Part shown: piece after piece, positions 16,230-25,710 of the stretch
How the letters are laid out: every line of letters starts with the position of its first letter
How positions within the stretch are numbered: position 1 is the first letter of the stretch
Assembly (NCBI RefSeq): GCF_000696095.1
Contig: NZ_BAYX01000004.1
Location: forward strand, 186,001 to 250,000
Reading direction: 5' to 3'
Length of the DNA stretch: 64,000 nucleotides
DNA from: Rhizobium rhizogenes NBRC 13257
GTDB taxonomy: Bacteria > Pseudomonadota > Alphaproteobacteria > Rhizobiales > Rhizobiaceae
The notes under the pieces: generated by a model
What the model saw: only the letters and a program-made list of their open reading frames with translations
Databases searched by the model: none
Told to the model about the DNA's origin: nothing
Program-made: the position numbers and the translations under genes

Positions 16230-16887
16230 GGCGAAGGAGATAACCGAGGCCGCGCAGCGTGGCGATCTGCACGGCGCTGCCTTCGAGCTTCTTGCGAACA
16301 CGATGCACGTAGATTTCGATGGCGCTGGTATCGGCGAGATCGTCGAAGCCGAAGACGCTTTCCGAGAGCGCTGTCTTGGTCACCGTCGTGCCGACCTTCA
16401 TGACCAGATGTTCGAGCACGGCATGTTCGCGCGGCGTCAGCGCCAGGGTTTCGCCGCCGAGAGAGAATTGCCGTGTGCCGCCATCGAACACGAGGTCACC
16501 GACGGCGATTTCGGGGGCGGCGCGGTCATGGCCGCGGCGGACGGCGGCGCGAATGCGGGCTTCCAGCTCGGCGATTTCGAAGGGCTTGGCGAGATAATCG
16601 TCAGCGCCGCTGTCGAGTCCGGTAATGCGGCCGTCCAGGCTGGCGTTGGCTGTGAGGATGATGACCGGCACCTTGTTGCCCCCCTGACGCAGCCGCTTCA
16701 ACAGCGTCAATCCGTCGATTTTCGGCAGGGAGAGATCGAGGATGACGACCGCGTAGCTCGCCACTTTTAGCATATGTTCGCCGTCCTCGCCGTCATGCGC
16801 GATGTCGACGGCATATTGCGCCTGACGCAGCGCCTTGCCGAGCCAGGACGCCAGTTCGCGGTTGTCTTCGACGATCAGGAGCCTCAT
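16219..16887 (-). CDS. OmpR-family response regulator (TctD/QseB-like)
   Basis: 222 residues from ATG 16887 behind a GATCAGGAG-type site. The receiver domain (1-115) has acidic pocket E7/D8, phospho-acceptor D51 (VVILDLSLP), the conserved Thr (ILTAN) and K101 (DYLAKPF). The C-terminal winged helix (about 130-218) has TPREHAVLEHLVMKVG and SAIEIYVHRVRKKLEG. Partner of the kinase that overlaps its end. Targets unknown; the polysaccharide genes on the same strand upstream are possible. Confidence 0.94.
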   Translation of the reverse strand: MRLLIVEDNRELASWLGKALRQAQYAVDIAHDGEDGEHMLKVASYAVVILDLSLPKIDGLTLLKRLRQGGNKVPVIILTANASLDGRITGLDSGADDYLAKPFEIAELEARIRAAVRRGHDRAAPEIAVGDLVFDGGTRQFSLGGETLALTPREHAVLEHLVMKVGTTVTKTALSESVFGFDDLADTSAIEIYVHRVRKKLEGSAVQIATLRGLGYLLRHAQ

Positions 16888-16950
16888 GCGGCGAGTATAC
16901 AGCAAGTATCGGATGTTGCGAGTGTTTCGGGGCAATGCATGCGCCCTATT

Positions 16951-18741
16951 TCACCGCCTGCCCAGCCTCAATCCCATCTCCCTCACCTCCCGCAAATACA
17001 CCTTGCGTGCATAGGGCGGCGTCAGATTGTGGTCGGCGCCGGGGATGATTGTAAGGCGGATATCGGGGAAATTCCGTAGCGCGGCTGCGTCCTCGCCGAA
17101 GTGCTCGTGGAAATGATCGAGGCCGATGTCATGGGCGCTGTAGATCAGCGATATGTCGACTCGACGCCTGGCGAGCGTGCGGAAGCCGCCCATGACGATT
17201 TCGTGCTCGCCGGCGAAGAAAGGCAGGACGCCGAGCAGGGGGCGGCCGAGCCGAACTGCGCGCCTTGCCAGTGCCGTGACGATGTTGCGTGCAGCACTTT
17301 TAGCGTCGATCTGGCCGCCATAGAGCCGCTTCAGCGTTTCCAGTTGCAGAAATTTCTGGCCATAGGTTTCAAGCGAGCGCGGTACGAAGCGCAGGGCTTC
17401 GTCGACCGATTGAGTTTCATCCCAGAAGAAGGCGTAGGGGTTGACGGTGATCAGGCCGTGGCATCTCTCATCGCTCATTGCGGTCTGGAAGGCGAGATAG
17501 CCGCCGCTGCAACGGCCGACGGCGAAGGCTGGCAGCAACTCTCTCGCCTCGAGCATGTCGAGTGCGGCGCTGACATCCCGATGTTGGTCACGAGAATAGA
17601 GCACCTGGTCGGGGGCGTCGGGCAAAGGCGGGCTATCGGCGACATTGGCGGTGTCGAAGCGCAGCGAGGCGATGCCGTCGCGGGCAAGTGCCCGCGCCAT
17701 GGTCACCGATGTCCGGCCCCAGCCGGCGTGCCGGTCATAGGCGGTGGTCAGGAGCAGCGCGGTTGCGCCCGTCCGCTCGCCCAAGGGTTCGCAGAGAATG
17801 CCGAAAAGGCGATCCCCCTCGCCGAAGCGGAGCGGCGTCTCGCGAAAGCCGTCGCCCTCAAGTGCTTCGGCGCGCGGTGCGTGGAGAATCTTGCGTGTGG
17901 TCGTGACAGGCTTGGTGGCGATCGACTGCACCCAATCCAGAATCTTGCGGCCGGCCTCAAGCGGCATGGCGGCGATGGTCGGGTTCGAAACCAGTTCGTC
18001 ATAGCCGTCATAGACGGCCTGTTCGATGCGCGGTCCCAGCGTCCCGAGATGGGTTGCGAAGTCGGCATCGCCCGGCCTGCCGGGTCGGGTCAGGACAAGG
18101 CAGTCCGGCGCGCTGACATGGCCGCGCGTCATAAGGTTGAGCGTCTTGACCGTGGCGGCGATGCCGTCCGGCATGCGCAGGCTGGCGACGGTGACGCCCT
18201 CGGTCTGGCGCTGTGTCTCGTCGAGCCCCATGCTTTCGTCGATCATCTTCGACCAGATAGTCAATTCGCGCAGATAGGCGCGGCCAGAAATCGTCGGCGC
18301 GAGGAGAGCGATGCCGTCGACGGCGTCAAGCCGCTCGGCAATATCAAGGGCGATGGTGCTTCCGAGCCCCTGGCTCACAAGGATAAGCCGCTCGCAGCCT
18401 GACAGCGATCGCAGCATGGCGGCAGCAGCCAGTGCCGTATCCTCCCAAAGCGCCAATCCTTGCCCTTGCTCGGCGACGTCGAGCGCGTCGCCCGTGCCGG
18501 CATAGTCGAAACGCAGGCTGGCGATGCCGGCCTTGGCAAAGTCCTCGGCGAGGATGCGCCAGAACTTGCGGGCGCACATTTCCTCAAAACCCCAGGGGCT
18601 GAGGAACAGCACGGCTGTAGCGCTTGGCGGCGCGGCAGCGGGTACGAACAGGCCGACGGTGCCGGCGAAGGTCACTGGCACGGCGGCGGCCGTGATCTCT
18701 TTGATTGTGTCCACGTATTCGGCGGCTCCCCAACCAGCCAT
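16951..18741 (-). CDS. Tandem alpha/beta hydrolase-fold protein in a polysaccharide locus
   Basis: 596 residues from ATG 18741, with GAGGAGA upstream; the start lies 11 bases past the flippase stop. There are two hydrolase-fold domains, about 20-280 and 300-590. In domain 1 the nucleophile elbow reads LVSQGLGS with Gly125 where Ser is expected, so it is probably non-catalytic. In domain 2 the elbow is AVGRCSGG with Cys411 as the apparent nucleophile; the later ADHN segment near the C-terminus supplies a His. Similar hydrolase pairs sit in exopolysaccharide loci. A role as acyltransferase, esterase or thioesterase acting on the polysaccharide is inferred from context. Confidence 0.82.
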   Translation of the reverse strand: MAGWGAAEYVDTIKEITAAAVPVTFAGTVGLFVPAAAPPSATAVLFLSPWGFEEMCARKFWRILAEDFAKAGIASLRFDYAGTGDALDVAEQGQGLALWEDTALAAAAMLRSLSGCERLILVSQGLGSTIALDIAERLDAVDGIALLAPTISGRAYLRELTIWSKMIDESMGLDETQRQTEGVTVASLRMPDGIAATVKTLNLMTRGHVSAPDCLVLTRPGRPGDADFATHLGTLGPRIEQAVYDGYDELVSNPTIAAMPLEAGRKILDWVQSIATKPVTTTRKILHAPRAEALEGDGFRETPLRFGEGDRLFGILCEPLGERTGATALLLTTAYDRHAGWGRTSVTMARALARDGIASLRFDTANVADSPPLPDAPDQVLYSRDQHRDVSAALDMLEARELLPAFAVGRCSGGYLAFQTAMSDERCHGLITVNPYAFFWDETQSVDEALRFVPRSLETYGQKFLQLETLKRLYGGQIDAKSAARNIVTALARRAVRLGRPLLGVLPFFAGEHEIVMGGFRTLARRRVDISLIYSAHDIGLDHFHEHFGEDAAALRNFPDIRLTIIPGADHNLTPPYARKVYLREVREMGLRLGRR

Positions 18742-18751
18742 GATCGTCTCC

Positions 18752-20266
18752 TCACATTCGGCGCGGCGCCAATAGCGCCAGCGCGTGAACGGCAATCGGA
18801 TGGGCGCGCCGTGGCAGGCGCGCGGCAATCTGTTGCATAACGGCGATATCCTCCGGCGGTACGGCGTTCAGTAGCCGGAGTGCCAGGCCATAGACCAGCG
18901 CGCCGGCGATGATGGCGCCGGCAAGGCCCGGAATGCCCGGCAGGACATGCAGGAAGCCATAGGCGGCAGCCGCGCAAAGCATGGCGGCGGCGGTGACCTT
19001 GGCGAGGCCGACGAACATGCTGCGCATCGAGCCTTCGAATTTCATCAGGCGCACCATCAACAGGCACATAGCGGTGAAGGCCAAGAACCGCACCAAAGCG
19101 GCACCCTCACCGCCATAGAGGGGCACTGCGATCAGGCAGCCGACGACCATGATGACGCTGGCTGCGACGCCGATGATCGTGCGTTCGCGCGTGCGGTCGA
19201 TGGAATAGAGATATTGCGTGCAGATCTGCATGAAGACGTAAGGTGCGGCCGTCAGCGACAGCAGTGCCACCATGCGGCCGCTCGGGCCAAAGGGCTTGCC
19301 GAAGATGGTGACCACCAGCTCGGGCGCAATCGCGGCAAGACCGAAGCTCATCGGCAGGGTGATATAGGCAATGCTGCGCGCCACGCCTTCGAAGACGCGG
19401 ATCGGTAGCTTGCCGGATGGCTGCGCATGCATCTGTTCGGAATAATAGGGCAAGAGGCTGCCACTCAGCTGCACCGGAAGCTGGAGCGCGAGATTGGCGA
19501 GCGACAGGCCAACGGCATAAAAGCCGACCGCTTCGATGCCCCAAAAATGCTGCAGGAAAAGCAGTTCGATGCGGTTGAGGAAGATCGAGCTGTTGATAAG
19601 TTCGATCGAGAGAATGAGCGAGGAGCTGACGAGGGCGCCGAGGCCGACGCCGCAACTGTTACGGCGCGCGATGGCGATCTTCAGGGTTGCGAAGAACATC
19701 GGCAGCTGGCCGATGGCGTAGCCGGCAAGAGCGCCGCTGACGCCGAAGAAGACGGCGCCCAGTAGCACGGTGGCGAGCTGCAGGGCAGAACTCGTCAGGG
19801 TGATGCGCAGGAACGTGCCGAGTTGCTGTTCGCCGATCAGGTAATTCTTGCTATAGGCGCCGAAGGATTGAAGGACGAAGAACACGCCGGTGATGGCTAT
19901 GACGGCGGATGCGTTGCCGGCCCAATGCAACCGCTCCGTATCCCAATAATAGGCGGCATAGCCGGCGAGCAGGATCAGCGTTGCCAGGATCGTCGGCTGC
20001 AGGAGATAGGCGGCAAAGCCACGCCGGTCCTCGGTCGAATAGCCCTGTGCCTTCAATTGCGGCAGGATGCGCAGCAGCGTGACGCCGGCGCCGAGTTCGG
20101 CGATGAGCGCGCCCGTCGTCGTCAGCCACAGCGAAAAGGCAATGATGCCGTTGGCCTCGGGGCCGAGCAGACGGGCGGCGATGATCGAACAGACAAAGCC
20201 GGTCGCGAGCAGGGTCAGCCCCGCTGCCGCGTTCAGCGCCGAATTCGCCATGATGCTCTTCGTCAT
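18752..20266 (-). CDS. Wzx-like polysaccharide flippase (MOP superfamily)
   Basis: 504 residues, about 12-14 hydrophobic helices across the full length, beginning with MANSALNAAAGLTLLATGFV preceded by five extra residues if ATG 20266 is used. Neither start has a convincing ribosome-binding site; ATG 20251 is the alternative. The length and helix pattern fit oligosaccharide/lipid-carrier flippases of exopolysaccharide or O-antigen loci. Next to two glycosyltransferase genes and the tandem hydrolase, so it probably exports lipid-linked repeat units. No polymerase (Wzy) gene lies in the window. Confidence 0.85.
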   Translation of the reverse strand: MTKSIMANSALNAAAGLTLLATGFVCSIIAARLLGPEANGIIAFSLWLTTTGALIAELGAGVTLLRILPQLKAQGYSTEDRRGFAAYLLQPTILATLILLAGYAAYYWDTERLHWAGNASAVIAITGVFFVLQSFGAYSKNYLIGEQQLGTFLRITLTSSALQLATVLLGAVFFGVSGALAGYAIGQLPMFFATLKIAIARRNSCGVGLGALVSSSLILSIELINSSIFLNRIELLFLQHFWGIEAVGFYAVGLSLANLALQLPVQLSGSLLPYYSEQMHAQPSGKLPIRVFEGVARSIAYITLPMSFGLAAIAPELVVTIFGKPFGPSGRMVALLSLTAAPYVFMQICTQYLYSIDRTRERTIIGVAASVIMVVGCLIAVPLYGGEGAALVRFLAFTAMCLLMVRLMKFEGSMRSMFVGLAKVTAAAMLCAAAAYGFLHVLPGIPGLAGAIIAGALVYGLALRLLNAVPPEDIAVMQQIAARLPRRAHPIAVHALALLAPRRM

Positions 20267-20436
20267 GAAGATTACCGTTCTAAAAGTCGCAGAAAGTGGC
20301 CGAGACTATCCGGCTCTTCATGGAAATAGCGTCTGCTCTATTTCATATGCCTTAATATTTACCGTCTATTCCTAATGTAAATTTTGTTTTTACTTCAGCT
20401 AATATTCAATTTTCCTGATATTGGCTGCCTTGCCGC

Positions 20437-21309
20437 TTGCCAAAAGGATCTTCGTTGTTCAGCCTCATCGTCTGTACGATCGATCGCTTCGACCAGCTGG
20501 AACGGTTGTTCCTGTCGCTGAGCAGTCAGCGATATCAGGATTTCGAGGTCGTTGTCGTCGACCAGAATCCGGACGACAGGCTATCCCAGCTGGTCGGGCG
20601 GTTTTCGCCTCTTTTCACCATCCGGCATATCCGCTCGGCCAAGGGGCTTTCGCGGGCACGCAACAATGGGATGGCGGCGGCGACCGGCGACTATGTCTGC
20701 TTTCCCGACGATGACTGCTGGTACGAGCCCGATACGCTCGAGATGGCCGAGCGGCTGTTCGTCGCGCATCCGGAACTTGCCATCGTCACCGGCCGCACGC
20801 TCGACGCCGGTGGCATGGCCTCCGTCAGCCCGACGGGTGAGGTCCCGCTTGCGGTAACGCGCTGGAATTATCTGAAGTGCGGCAATTCCAACGGCATCTT
20901 CGTTCGCCGTGCGGCGCTGGCCGATATTGGCGGCTTCGACGAAAACCTCGGGGTCGGCTCGGACACGCCGTTCCAGAGCGGCGAGGAGGCGGATTTTCTG
21001 CTGCGTGCGCTGGCAACGGGCAAGCAGCTGATGTTCTTTCCGGAATTGATCGTCCACCACGATCAGGTCACCGACGAATATGGTCCGCGTCAGGTCGAGC
21101 GGGCACGCAAGTATGGGCGCGGTTTCGGTGCGCTGATGCGCAAGCAGCGTTTTCCGCTCGTCTATGTCGGCTATCGCCTCCTGCGGCCCGTCGGCGGCTG
21201 GCTGGCGGCGCTTGTCCGGTTCAACGCGGATGCGGCGCGTTACAAGCGCGCCTGGCTCATGGGTATTCTCGAGGGTTATGCCACCTGGCCGCGCTGGGGC
21301 AGCGGCTGA
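20437..21309 (+). CDS. Glycosyltransferase family 2
   Basis: About 290 residues if the TTG at 20437 is used; the core LFSLIVCTIDRFDQLERLF follows at once, so the start is near here, but no good ribosome-binding site is visible. GT-A features: FEVVVVDQNPDD (nucleotide binding), GLSRARNNGMAAATGDYVCFPDDDCWY split over the DXD region (PDDDC), and EADFLLRALATGK for the acceptor helix. C-terminal basic helices (GRGFGALMRKQRFPLVYVGYRLL) suggest membrane association. Divergent from the flippase; its 3' end overlaps the converging GT4 gene by 34 bases. Confidence 0.88.
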   Translation: MPKGSSLFSLIVCTIDRFDQLERLFLSLSSQRYQDFEVVVVDQNPDDRLSQLVGRFSPLFTIRHIRSAKGLSRARNNGMAAATGDYVCFPDDDCWYEPDTLEMAERLFVAHPELAIVTGRTLDAGGMASVSPTGEVPLAVTRWNYLKCGNSNGIFVRRAALADIGGFDENLGVGSDTPFQSGEEADFLLRALATGKQLMFFPELIVHHDQVTDEYGPRQVERARKYGRGFGALMRKQRFPLVYVGYRLLRPVGGWLAALVRFNADAARYKRAWLMGILEGYATWPRWGSG

Positions 21310-22478
21310 TGCCGTTCGCCCTTCGGGGTCATCGCCTCGGCATAGGCATCGATATAACGCTCCGCCACCTCATCCCACGCATAGGCGCGGGCGTCGCGGA
21401 TCAGTTCCTCGCGTAAGTCGAGGCCATCTGTCTCAAGGCGCTCGAAAGCGGTGGTCAGTGTATCGGCAGCCGCTTGCGGATCCGAGAAGTCGGAGAGCAT
21501 CAGCGCTGGATGGGTCTCGGCCAGCGCGACATAGGCGTCGTTCGTGTGCAGCACCGGCAGCAGGCCGGCGCTCATTGCCTCGATCGCCACCAGGCCGAAG
21601 CCTTCATATTCCGAAGCGGAAGCGAAGAGCGAGGCGCGGGCAATGATGTTGCGGATGGCGCTGTTGTCGATCGATACATGCAGCGACACATGGCGGCCGA
21701 GATCGCGGTCGGCAATTTCCTGTTCCAGCGTCGGCTGATCGAGGTCGGAGGCGGCGCCGATGATGTCGAGATGCCAGTCCGGATCGCGGTCGGCCAGTAC
21801 CCTCATGACATCCAGCATACGATCGAGCCGCTTGTTGACCGAGAAGCGGCCGATGGTGACGATGCGGCGGCGGGCTTCCAGCGCTGCGCAATTGGCGAAT
21901 TTGGCGACGTCGGCACCGTTCTCGATCAGGCGGGCACGGCGTCCGGCAATGCTGGAAAATAGCCGTTCGTCCGACTGGCTGCAGCAGATCAGCTCGGCAT
22001 AGGCAAGCGCCGAGATCCGGGTCGCGGTGTTGAACCAGAGCTTCTTGATGGCTGCGAATTTCGGCGTGTGGAAGAAGCCGCCATGGGTGGTGGCGACCAT
22101 CGGGCGGCCATGAAACAGCTTGCCCCAGGCGAGCGCGTCGAAAAAGAAGTCGACGGCATGAACATGGATGAGGTCGGCGTCGGCAATATGCTTGAACACC
22201 TTCGGCGCCACCGGGTAGCGGCTGGAGCCGGACCAGGGGATGCGGACGATCTCCATGCCGCCGATGGTTTCGCTGGGTGCCAGTTCGCGGGCCGGATCGG
22301 AAAACAGGCTGTTGCAGGTCACGACGCGGACGCGGTAGCCACGGCAGATCAGCTGCCGGCAGAGATTGGCAACCACATCTTCCAGCCCGCCCTTGTTGGG
22401 CAGGAACTGGCGCACGACATGGACGATCAGCGGCCCGCCCGGCTTCTGTGCCTGAATATCTGAAATTGCCGACGTCAT
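21276..22478 (-). CDS. Glycosyltransferase family 4
   Basis: 400 residues. N-terminal GT-B half with IVHVVRQFLPNKGGLEDVVANL (Gly-rich acceptor loop) and HVHAVDFFFDALAWGK; C-terminal donor-binding half with IVTIGRFSVNKRLDRMLDVM and the EX7E-type motif in ASASEYEGFGLVAIEAMSAG. Such enzymes add sugars to a lipid-linked glycan on the cytoplasmic side. Runs towards the GT2 gene, with overlapping 3' ends. Part of the local polysaccharide locus. Confidence 0.92.
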   Translation of the reverse strand: MTSAISDIQAQKPGGPLIVHVVRQFLPNKGGLEDVVANLCRQLICRGYRVRVVTCNSLFSDPARELAPSETIGGMEIVRIPWSGSSRYPVAPKVFKHIADADLIHVHAVDFFFDALAWGKLFHGRPMVATTHGGFFHTPKFAAIKKLWFNTATRISALAYAELICCSQSDERLFSSIAGRRARLIENGADVAKFANCAALEARRRIVTIGRFSVNKRLDRMLDVMRVLADRDPDWHLDIIGAASDLDQPTLEQEIADRDLGRHVSLHVSIDNSAIRNIIARASLFASASEYEGFGLVAIEAMSAGLLPVLHTNDAYVALAETHPALMLSDFSDPQAAADTLTTAFERLETDGLDLREELIRDARAYAWDEVAERYIDAYAEAMTPKGERHQPLPQRGQVA

Positions 22479-22767
22479 CGATCCCGCCCTCGATCCTTGG
22501 GCCGCGCACCACCGCGGCGATCAGGCGCACGCAAGCGCCATCCGTTGATCAGCACGCAACGCTGCTCAGCGGACGGTTAAAAAGGACTTAATCGCGGGCG
22601 AAAAGCCAAGCGGTTTCGGGAAAGAGGGTTAATATCGGGACTGCTTAGGGAATGTCAGGTGGGCCTGCCGCTGTCGGGTCATGTCGGAAAGTGTGGTGTT
22701 ATGCAGCAAATGCCACAAACGGCAACTTATCGATCACGCTGTCCACTACGCGCTGCTGACGCCGATC

Positions 22768-23142
22768 TCACTTCGTCCGCTGAGTCCGTGCGGTGAGTTT
22801 ATTTCCGTCCGGATCGCGAAGATAGGCAACGAAGGACCCGTTCGGACGCTCTGCGGGCGGGCTCTCGATCGCTGTGCCACCATGCTTGGTACCAGCCTCA
22901 TGCCAAGCTAGAACATGGTCTTGGCTTGCGGCGGCTATTCCGATAGTCCCACCGTTGGCCGCGGTCGCCGGCTTGCCGTCGATCGGTTTCGTGATCATCA
23001 GCCGACCGCCCTCGTGGGCATAGATCAGCCTGCCCCTAGCATCCATCTCGCCGGGCTTGCCTCCCAGTGCAGCGAATGTGGCGTCGTAGAAGGCTCTGGC
23101 CCGCTCCAAGTCGTTGCTGCCGATCATGACGTGGGTGAACAT
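22768..23142 (-). CDS. VOC-family (glyoxalase/dioxygenase-fold) protein
   Basis: 124 residues, one pair of beta-alpha-beta-beta-beta modules: MFTHVMIGSNDLERARAFYDATFAAL (split here for description) is the standard first module, and FVAYLRDPDGNKLTA the last strand. GGAG stands 7 bases before ATG 23142. The usual metal ligand positions are partly present (His4, Glu/Asp near the end). Substrate unknown; members include glyoxalases, antibiotic-binding and isomerase proteins. Single gene. Confidence 0.88.
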   Translation of the reverse strand: MFTHVMIGSNDLERARAFYDATFAALGGKPGEMDARGRLIYAHEGGRLMITKPIDGKPATAANGGTIGIAAASQDHVLAWHEAGTKHGGTAIESPPAERPNGSFVAYLRDPDGNKLTARTQRTK

Positions 23143-23382
23143 GCTTCATCTCCGGTAGGGCACGCAATGGGCCGCTTCTTGGTGTACCTAATCTGGCCAT
23201 TGGTCAGTTGCGAAATTCAGAATTAAAGTGTCACTTGTTTTCTGGACTTTTGCGCCGGCCGCAATGTCCGGTGTTGGCGCAATCCAACCGATCTCACATT
23301 TGCGAAACAGGCTGGTGGTATTTGCTCACAATTCGTGGAAAGTGTGGCGTCGGAAGCGATGCCCGTCCATCTTCTGGGCCTT

Positions 23383-23619
23383 TTAGAACGCCCGAAATGT
23401 CAGCGTCGTCAGCGAGCGAACGATGCCGGGGATATTGGCGATGTTGTCGTTGATGAACTTGCCGATGTCCTGCTCGTCCTTGATGTAGACCTTCAGCAGC
23501 AGGTCGTAGTCACCGCTGGTGGAATAGAGTTCCGAGACCAGCTCCGTCTGGTAGATGGCGTCGGCGACCTCGTAGGTCTTGCCGGGGGCGCATTGGAGCT
23601 GAACGAAAATGGGCTTCAT
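23383..23619 (-). CDS. Stand-alone Lrp/AsnC ligand-binding (RAM) domain protein
   Basis: 78 residues from ATG 23619, with AGGATCG upstream; a longer frame upstream lacks Lrp features. MKPIFVQLQCAPGKTYEVAD, STSGDYDLLLKVY and PGIVRSLTTLTF are the beta-alpha-beta-beta-alpha-beta pattern of the RAM domain, without the DNA-binding helix-turn-helix. Such orphan domains oligomerise and may bind amino acids or partner with full-length Lrp proteins. Single gene, divergent from the Ldh-family gene. Confidence 0.88.
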   Translation of the reverse strand: MKPIFVQLQCAPGKTYEVADAIYQTELVSELYSTSGDYDLLLKVYIKDEQDIGKFINDNIANIPGIVRSLTTLTFRAF

Positions 23620-23872
23620 GAGACGATCCTGCTTCTGTCCGCGGCCGCGATTGTAGCCGACGCTTTGCTCTATAATGGTCGAAAGCCCCATGGCCATGCA
23701 AGTTTTTCTCTGTCCACCGGATGTCGCTTTTATGATTTCCGCAATCGGGAGGGACCGCCAGCCGGCAGGTTCATCGTCGCGTGCGGTGAAGCCGGTCGTT
23801 GTTGCATTGCGATAAGAAAGATCAGGGCGTAGGAATATCTCGCTCTCCTCATTCATTCCAAGGTCTCTCATC

Positions 23873-24862
23873 ATGCATCTGTCGCTCGCCGAAGCCGAAA
23901 CGCTGGTCGTGGAGGCGTTGCTGCGAAATCGGGTTAGCCCGGAGAATGCCCGCGCGGTCGCCATTGCGCTTGTTGCGGCGGAGGCCGCCGGGCAGGGTGG
24001 CCATGGCTTGCGCCGTGTGCCGGCCTATGCTTCGCAGGCGAAAGCCGGCAAGACCGATGGTTTCGCCAAGCCGCACCTGACGCGCCCCTATCCTGCCGTG
24101 CTGCGCATCGATGCCGGCAACGGCTATGCCTATCCGGCGCTCGATCTTGCGGTTGCCGAGCTTACCATCGTTGCCCGCGAACAGGGGATTGCGCTTGCCG
24201 CGATCAGCCGCTCGCATCATGCCGGCGTGATGGGGCTGACGGTGGAGCGTTTTGCCGATCAGGGGCTGGTGGCGCTGATGGTCGCCAATGCTCCCGCCTC
24301 GATGGCGCCCTGGGGCGGCAAGACGCCGGTCTTCGGCACCAACCCGATCGCCTTTGCCGCACCCTTGCCGGACGCCGATCCCATCGTCATCGACCTGGCG
24401 CTGTCGAGGGTGGCGCGCGGCAAGGTGATGGCCGCGCGGCAGAAGGGCGTGGCGATCCCGGACGACTGGGCCTTCGACCGCGACGGCAAGCCGACCACCG
24501 ATGCCGAGGAGGCGCTGGCCGGCACGATGATACCCGCCGGCGAGGCGAAGGGTGCTGCGCTGGCATTGATGGTGGAGATCCTGTCGGCCGGCCTGACCGG
24601 CGCCAACTACGCCTTCGAAGCCTCGTCGCTTTTTGACGACCAGGGTTTGCCACCGGCGCTCGGCCAGACGATCATCGCCATCAATCCGGCCGCGATGAGC
24701 GTTGCCGACACGGCAAAGCGGCTGGCACTGCTGGCAGGCGAGATTACCAGCGACCCCAATGTCCGCCTGCCTGGACGTCGTGGCCAGACGGCGCGGCATG
24801 AAGCGCTGGCAAACGGGATTTCCGTCGAGGACGATGTGATCGAGATGATTAAGGGGCTTTGA
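23873..24862 (+). CDS. Ldh/YlbC-family NAD(P)-dependent malate/lactate-type dehydrogenase
   Basis: 329 residues, usual length for the family. N-terminal helices with RNRVSPENARAVAIALVAAEA, the catalytic-His region (AISRSHHAGVMGLTVE), and cofactor-binding ANAPASMAPWGGKTPVFGTNPIAF split around the Gly-rich loop. Family members reduce or oxidise 2-hydroxy acids such as sulfolactate, ureidoglycolate, malate or diketogulonate. This one is nearest in look to those annotated as (2R)-3-sulfolactate dehydrogenase, but I cannot confirm it. No pathway neighbours. A strong bidirectional hairpin follows. Confidence 0.9.
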   Translation: MHLSLAEAETLVVEALLRNRVSPENARAVAIALVAAEAAGQGGHGLRRVPAYASQAKAGKTDGFAKPHLTRPYPAVLRIDAGNGYAYPALDLAVAELTIVAREQGIALAAISRSHHAGVMGLTVERFADQGLVALMVANAPASMAPWGGKTPVFGTNPIAFAAPLPDADPIVIDLALSRVARGKVMAARQKGVAIPDDWAFDRDGKPTTDAEEALAGTMIPAGEAKGAALALMVEILSAGLTGANYAFEASSLFDDQGLPPALGQTIIAINPAAMSVADTAKRLALLAGEITSDPNVRLPGRRGQTARHEALANGISVEDDVIEMIKGL

Positions 24863-24891
24863 GGCGCTCGACGGCGGTCGTCAGGACAAGA

Positions 24892-24924
24892 CAATACCGG
24901 AGCGCCTGGGGCGCTCCGGTATTG
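24892..24924. terminator. Bidirectional terminator hairpin
   Basis: CAATACCGGAGCGCC pairs perfectly with GGCGCTCCGGTATTG (15-bp stem) around a TGG loop, between two converging genes, 30 bases after the dehydrogenase stop and 25 bases after the esterase stop. Confidence 0.9.
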
Positions 24925-24948
24925 GAAAGAACGAATACTCACCTGGCA

Positions 24949-25683
24949 TTACTTGGCGGTTGCGGCCTGCTCGATGAGGGCGGCAACGACGTCCGGCTTG
25001 GAAACGTAGACGGCGTGACTACCAGCCGTTTCCACGACAGTCGATCCGGCGCGTTTGGCCATCAGGCGTTGTGCGGGCGGCGGGATCATGTGGTCGTCGG
25101 TTGCGACCAGATAGTAGCTCGGCTTGCTCTTCCAGGCCGGATTGGTCACCGCGCCGGCCAGGGCCTCGACACCCCACGGAACCTGCGAGTCGGCCATGAA
25201 TGAGGCCGTTGCGGGATCGATGTCCGCTCCGAAAGCTTCCGCAAACTTCGCCTTGTCGAGGAACAGGTAGCCGTCAACCGGCGGCAGGATCGGAGGCACG
25301 GCTGCGCCAGCTGGCGGATTGGCGATCAGCGACGACACGGACTCACCTTTGTCGGGTGCGAATGCGGCGATATAGACGACGGCCTTTACCTTCTCGTCGG
25401 TGCCGGCTTCGCTGACGACGACGCCGCCGTAGGAATGACCGACCAGGACTACGGGGCCATCCTGCTGCGCAATGGTCCGCTTGGTGACGGCCACGTCATC
25501 GGCAAGCGAGTTGGTCGGATTCTGGACGATGCTGACATTGTAGCCGTCCTTCTTCAAAATGTCGTAGACGGCTTTCCAGCCGGAACCATCGACGAAGCCG
25601 CCATGGACAAGGACGATGTTCTTGGCGCCGACGGGTGCGGCATGGACGGGATTGAGGGCGTTTGCGATCAGGGTGTTGGTCAT
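24949..25683 (-). CDS. Alpha/beta hydrolase (esterase-like)
   Basis: 244 residues from ATG 25683, with AAGGAGG 8 bases upstream. Oxyanion/HG motif VLVHGGFVDGSGW, nucleophile elbow VGHSYGG (Ser), acid region ATDDHMIPP and catalytic His in GSHAVYVSKPD: a complete triad. No lipobox, although the N-terminus (MTNTLIANALNPVHAAPVGA) has a weak export-like look. Divergent from an OhrR-like MarR gene with three related operator sites between, so expression is probably induced by oxidants or aromatic compounds sensed by that repressor. Confidence 0.92.
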   Translation of the reverse strand: MTNTLIANALNPVHAAPVGAKNIVLVHGGFVDGSGWKAVYDILKKDGYNVSIVQNPTNSLADDVAVTKRTIAQQDGPVVLVGHSYGGVVVSEAGTDEKVKAVVYIAAFAPDKGESVSSLIANPPAGAAVPPILPPVDGYLFLDKAKFAEAFGADIDPATASFMADSQVPWGVEALAGAVTNPAWKSKPSYYLVATDDHMIPPPAQRLMAKRAGSTVVETAGSHAVYVSKPDVVAALIEQAATAK

Positions 25684-25710
25684 GTGCTTGCCTCCTTTTT
25701 TGATGTCATC

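Noticed and set aside
17101..18402. 433-residue plus-strand frame opposite the tandem hydrolase
   Set aside because: Composition is that of an antisense frame and no motif was found.
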